7,625 nucleotides of DNA from positions 1 through 7,625 of the forward strand of contig CALHKP010000044.1 in the NCBI GenBank assembly GCA_938034165.1, written 5' to 3'. The stretch comes from an uncultured Clostridia bacterium. GTDB lineage: Bacteria > Bacillota > Clostridia > Peptostreptococcales > Anaerovoracaceae. Below the pieces are notes generated by a model. That model ran no database searches. It saw only the letters and a program-made list of their open reading frames with translations, and had not been told where the DNA came from. The translations under genes were made by a program, and so were the position numbers. This document shows positions 6,412 to 7,625 of this stretch, in pieces (within the stretch, counting starts at the first letter, position 1; each line of letters starts with the position of its first letter).

Positions 6412-7272
6412 ATGTTAACACCAATTTTAATAGTAGTAGCAATTGGTCTTGTATGCGCAGGCATCCTGACAATTGCATCAAAGGTATTCTATGTACCTGT
6501 AGATGAAACTTTTGCATTACTTCGTGCAGAACTTCCTGGCGCTAACTGTGGTGCTTGCGGATATGCAGGTTGTGATGACTATGCATCAGCTATGGCAGCA
6601 GACCACGACACTCCATGTAACAAGTGTCCTGTAGGTGGAGCTGCAGTTGCTGAAAAGCTTGCCGGAGTTCTCGGAGTAGAAGCCGGTGAAGCAGAAAAAG
6701 AAGTTGCAGTTGTAATGTGTAACGGCACAAACCAGGCTGCAAAGAAACTTATGGATTACGAAGGACCAAAGACTTGCGTTGCAGCAAAACAGTTCTTTGG
6801 TGGCGTAAACCAGTGTGCATTCGGATGTATCGGACTTGGTGACTGTACAAGAGTCTGCGAATATGATGCAATCCACATTTGTGACGGTGTTGCTGTTGTA
6901 AACAGAGACAACTGCGTAGGATGCGGAATGTGTGCTAAGACTTGTCCTAAGTCAGTTATCAGAATCGCACCTGCTAAGAATCTGGTTGTTGTTCAGTGTA
7001 AATCAGAAGCTAAGGGCGCTGAAACAAGAAAAGCTTGTGACAACGGATGTATCGGATGTAAGAAGTGCGAAAAGACTTGCAAGTTCGATGCTGTACACGT
7101 TGAAAACAATGTTGCTTTCATCGATCCTGAAAAGTGCAAGAACTGCGGAATGTGTGCTAAGGAATGTCCAACAGGAGCAATCAATAACATGCGTCTGAAG
7201 AAAGTTGCAGCTAAAAAAGTAGAAGCTGAAGCAAAACCTGAAGAAAAAGCAGAAGAAGCAAAAGCTGAATAA
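6412..7272 (+). CDS. rnfB: Rnf complex subunit RnfB (multi-cluster ferredoxin-like electron entry)
   Basis: RnfB takes electrons from reduced ferredoxin on the cytoplasmic face. The 286-residue product has one N-terminal membrane helix (about 4-23), then the NCGACGYAGC four-iron domain with C46, C49, C54 and C72. Two ferredoxin-like modules follow: C135/C139/C145/C149 with C168/C171/C174/C178, and C213/C216/C219/C223 with C242/C245/C248/C252. This suggests five [4Fe-4S] clusters, more than the three typical of proteobacterial RnfB and in line with clostridial forms. Extra cysteines lie at 196 and 209. The last 25 or so residues are a Lys/Ala/Glu tail. AGGAGG (6398-6403) sits 8 nt before the ATG. 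It is the last gene, 18 nt after rnfA, and is followed by a terminator. Confidence 0.96.
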   Translation: MLTPILIVVAIGLVCAGILTIASKVFYVPVDETFALLRAELPGANCGACGYAGCDDYASAMAADHDTPCNKCPVGGAAVAEKLAGVLGVEAGEAEKEVAVVMCNGTNQAAKKLMDYEGPKTCVAAKQFFGGVNQCAFGCIGLGDCTRVCEYDAIHICDGVAVVNRDNCVGCGMCAKTCPKSVIRIAPAKNLVVVQCKSEAKGAETRKACDNGCIGCKKCEKTCKFDAVHVENNVAFIDPEKCKNCGMCAKECPTGAINNMRLKKVAAKKVEAEAKPEEKAEEAKAE

Positions 7273-7313
7273 TTAAGATCTGAATAAGATTTAAAACCGA
7301 AAGGTAAAAAGAT

Positions 7314-7343
7314 AATCCCCACATCTTAGATGTGGGGATTTTT
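7314..7343 (+). terminator. Intrinsic terminator of the rnf operon
   Basis: AATCCCCACATC (7314-7325) and GATGTGGGGATT (7329-7340) form a perfect 12-bp stem with a TTA loop. The 3' side runs into five T residues (7339-7343). On the opposite strand the stem is followed by ATC and then five T (7305-7313 region), so it may also stop transcription coming from the right. It begins 41 nt after the rnfB stop codon. Confidence 0.92.
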
Positions 7344-7356
7344 AGATAAGAATGTG

Positions 7357-7401
7357 GCAATCTGCGCTTAGTCAACCTCAAAAAATGACAGTGCAGATTG
7401 C
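7357..7401. repeat. Long imperfect hairpin sharing an arm with the adjacent terminator
   Basis: GCAATCTGCGCT (7357-7368) pairs with AGTGCAGATTGC (7390-7401) over 12 positions with one G-T pair. An inner GTCA/TGAC stem (7371-7374, 7386-7389) extends it after a 2-nt bulge. The right arm also pairs with 7411-7420, so the two hairpins exclude each other. It lies between two convergent transcription units. Confidence 0.6.
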
Positions 7402-7420
7402 GACTATTGGAATCTGCGCT
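7380..7420 (-). terminator. Predicted intrinsic terminator of the minus-strand small gene
   Basis: Read on the minus strand, AGCGCAGATT (7420-7411) and AATCTGCACT (7399-7390) form a 10-bp stem with one G-T pair and an 11-nt loop. Four nt later come six T residues (7385-7380). It starts 13 nt past the small gene's stop codon, as expected for its own terminator. The 4-nt gap before the T run makes it less than ideal. Confidence 0.55.
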
Positions 7421-7433
7421 ATTTTCTACTCAT

Positions 7434-7553
7434 TTAACTTTTCTTGTATTTCTTATATAACCGATATGCTACATATACTACAGCAGCTATAACAGCTACT
7501 CGTAAAACTACAAAGCCGATTAGAATAAGCACTTGCATTGCCAAAGGACTCAT
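7434..7553 (-). CDS. Small single-membrane-segment protein, 39 residues, unknown
   Basis: This short frame starts at ATG 7553 on the minus strand and ends with TAA at 7434-7436. It begins MSPLAMQVLILIGFVVLRVA and continues with a hydrophobic run to about residue 29, interrupted by one arginine (R18). It then ends in a basic tail with YRLYKKYKKS. One membrane helix with the positive tail in the cytoplasm is the simplest reading. The main evidence that it is real is AAGGGAGG (7568-7561), a near-ideal Shine-Dalgarno site 7 nt before the ATG, plus a hairpin and T run just beyond its stop. I recognise no family. It is convergent to the rnf operon and no promoter is clear in the 50 or so nt left before the window edge. 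It could be a small membrane regulator or toxin-like peptide, but nothing here proves that. Confidence 0.6.
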   Translation of the reverse strand: MSPLAMQVLILIGFVVLRVAVIAAVVYVAYRLYKKYKKS

Positions 7554-7560
7554 AAAAGCA

Positions 7561-7568
7561 CCTCCCTT
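7561..7568 (-). promoter_or_regulatory. Strong ribosome binding site of the small minus-strand gene
   Basis: On the minus strand AAGGGAGG is followed by seven nucleotides and ATG at 7553. The match to the anti-Shine-Dalgarno sequence is as good as those of the rnf genes, which is why the short frame is called. Confidence 0.65.
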
Positions 7569-7625
7569 GTGTAAACGGTAAACCATCCGTGCCTCGTTAA
7601 GAACCATAAAAAGATGTAAAATACT

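Noticed and set aside
7262..7350. A riboswitch or insertion-sequence end beyond rnfB.
   Set aside because: The inverted repeat is fully explained as a perfect-stem intrinsic terminator with a T run; no transposase or target duplication is visible.

Overview
The window reads as part of a chromosome of an anaerobic, fermentative Bacillota bacterium, most likely class Clostridia. This rests on the rnf gene order C-D-G-E-A-B, the multi-cluster ferredoxin-like RnfB, strong AGGAGG-type ribosome binding sites, AGA-dominated arginine codons in the rnf genes and moderate-to-low GC outside two unusual inserts. Genus cannot be fixed from the sequence alone.

Left part (1-2133): a promoter-like site (49-77) and a leader holding three imperfect 32-33 bp tandem repeats (88-184) precede a PLP-dependent Orn/Lys/Arg decarboxylase-family gene (205-2133). 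The fold is intact (HMPGHKG, NGSSAG, DxAHGAH, STHKT with the PLP lysine, and the C-terminal PYPPGIP block). However, the protein is about 640 residues instead of the usual 470-490, because two low-complexity, repeat-bearing, Gly/Ala/Cys-rich inserts interrupt it. One lies just before the catalytic lysine (about 72% GC at DNA level, with 30-bp tandem repeats). The other lies in the C-terminal region (99-bp tandem repeats encoding a 33-residue unit). This is the strangest part of the window.

Middle and right (2199-7343): a complete, tightly packed rnfCDGEAB operon with its own likely promoter (TATAAT at 2199-2204) and a strong intrinsic terminator (7314-7343). Reading frames overlap by 1 nt (C/D, G/E, E/A) or 11 nt (D/G); only rnfB is separated, by 18 nt. 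Together the six subunits form the membrane Rnf complex, which passes electrons from reduced ferredoxin (entering at RnfB) through RnfG/D flavins and the RnfA/E membrane iron site to RnfC and NAD+, coupled to Na+ or H+ export. All the expected cofactor motifs are visible.

Far right (7344-7625): a convergent minus-strand gene of only 39 codons (7434-7553). It has a very good Shine-Dalgarno site, one predicted membrane segment and a basic tail, and is followed by its own hairpin-plus-T-tract. The terminator zone between the convergent genes carries three copies of one short arm that can form mutually exclusive hairpins.
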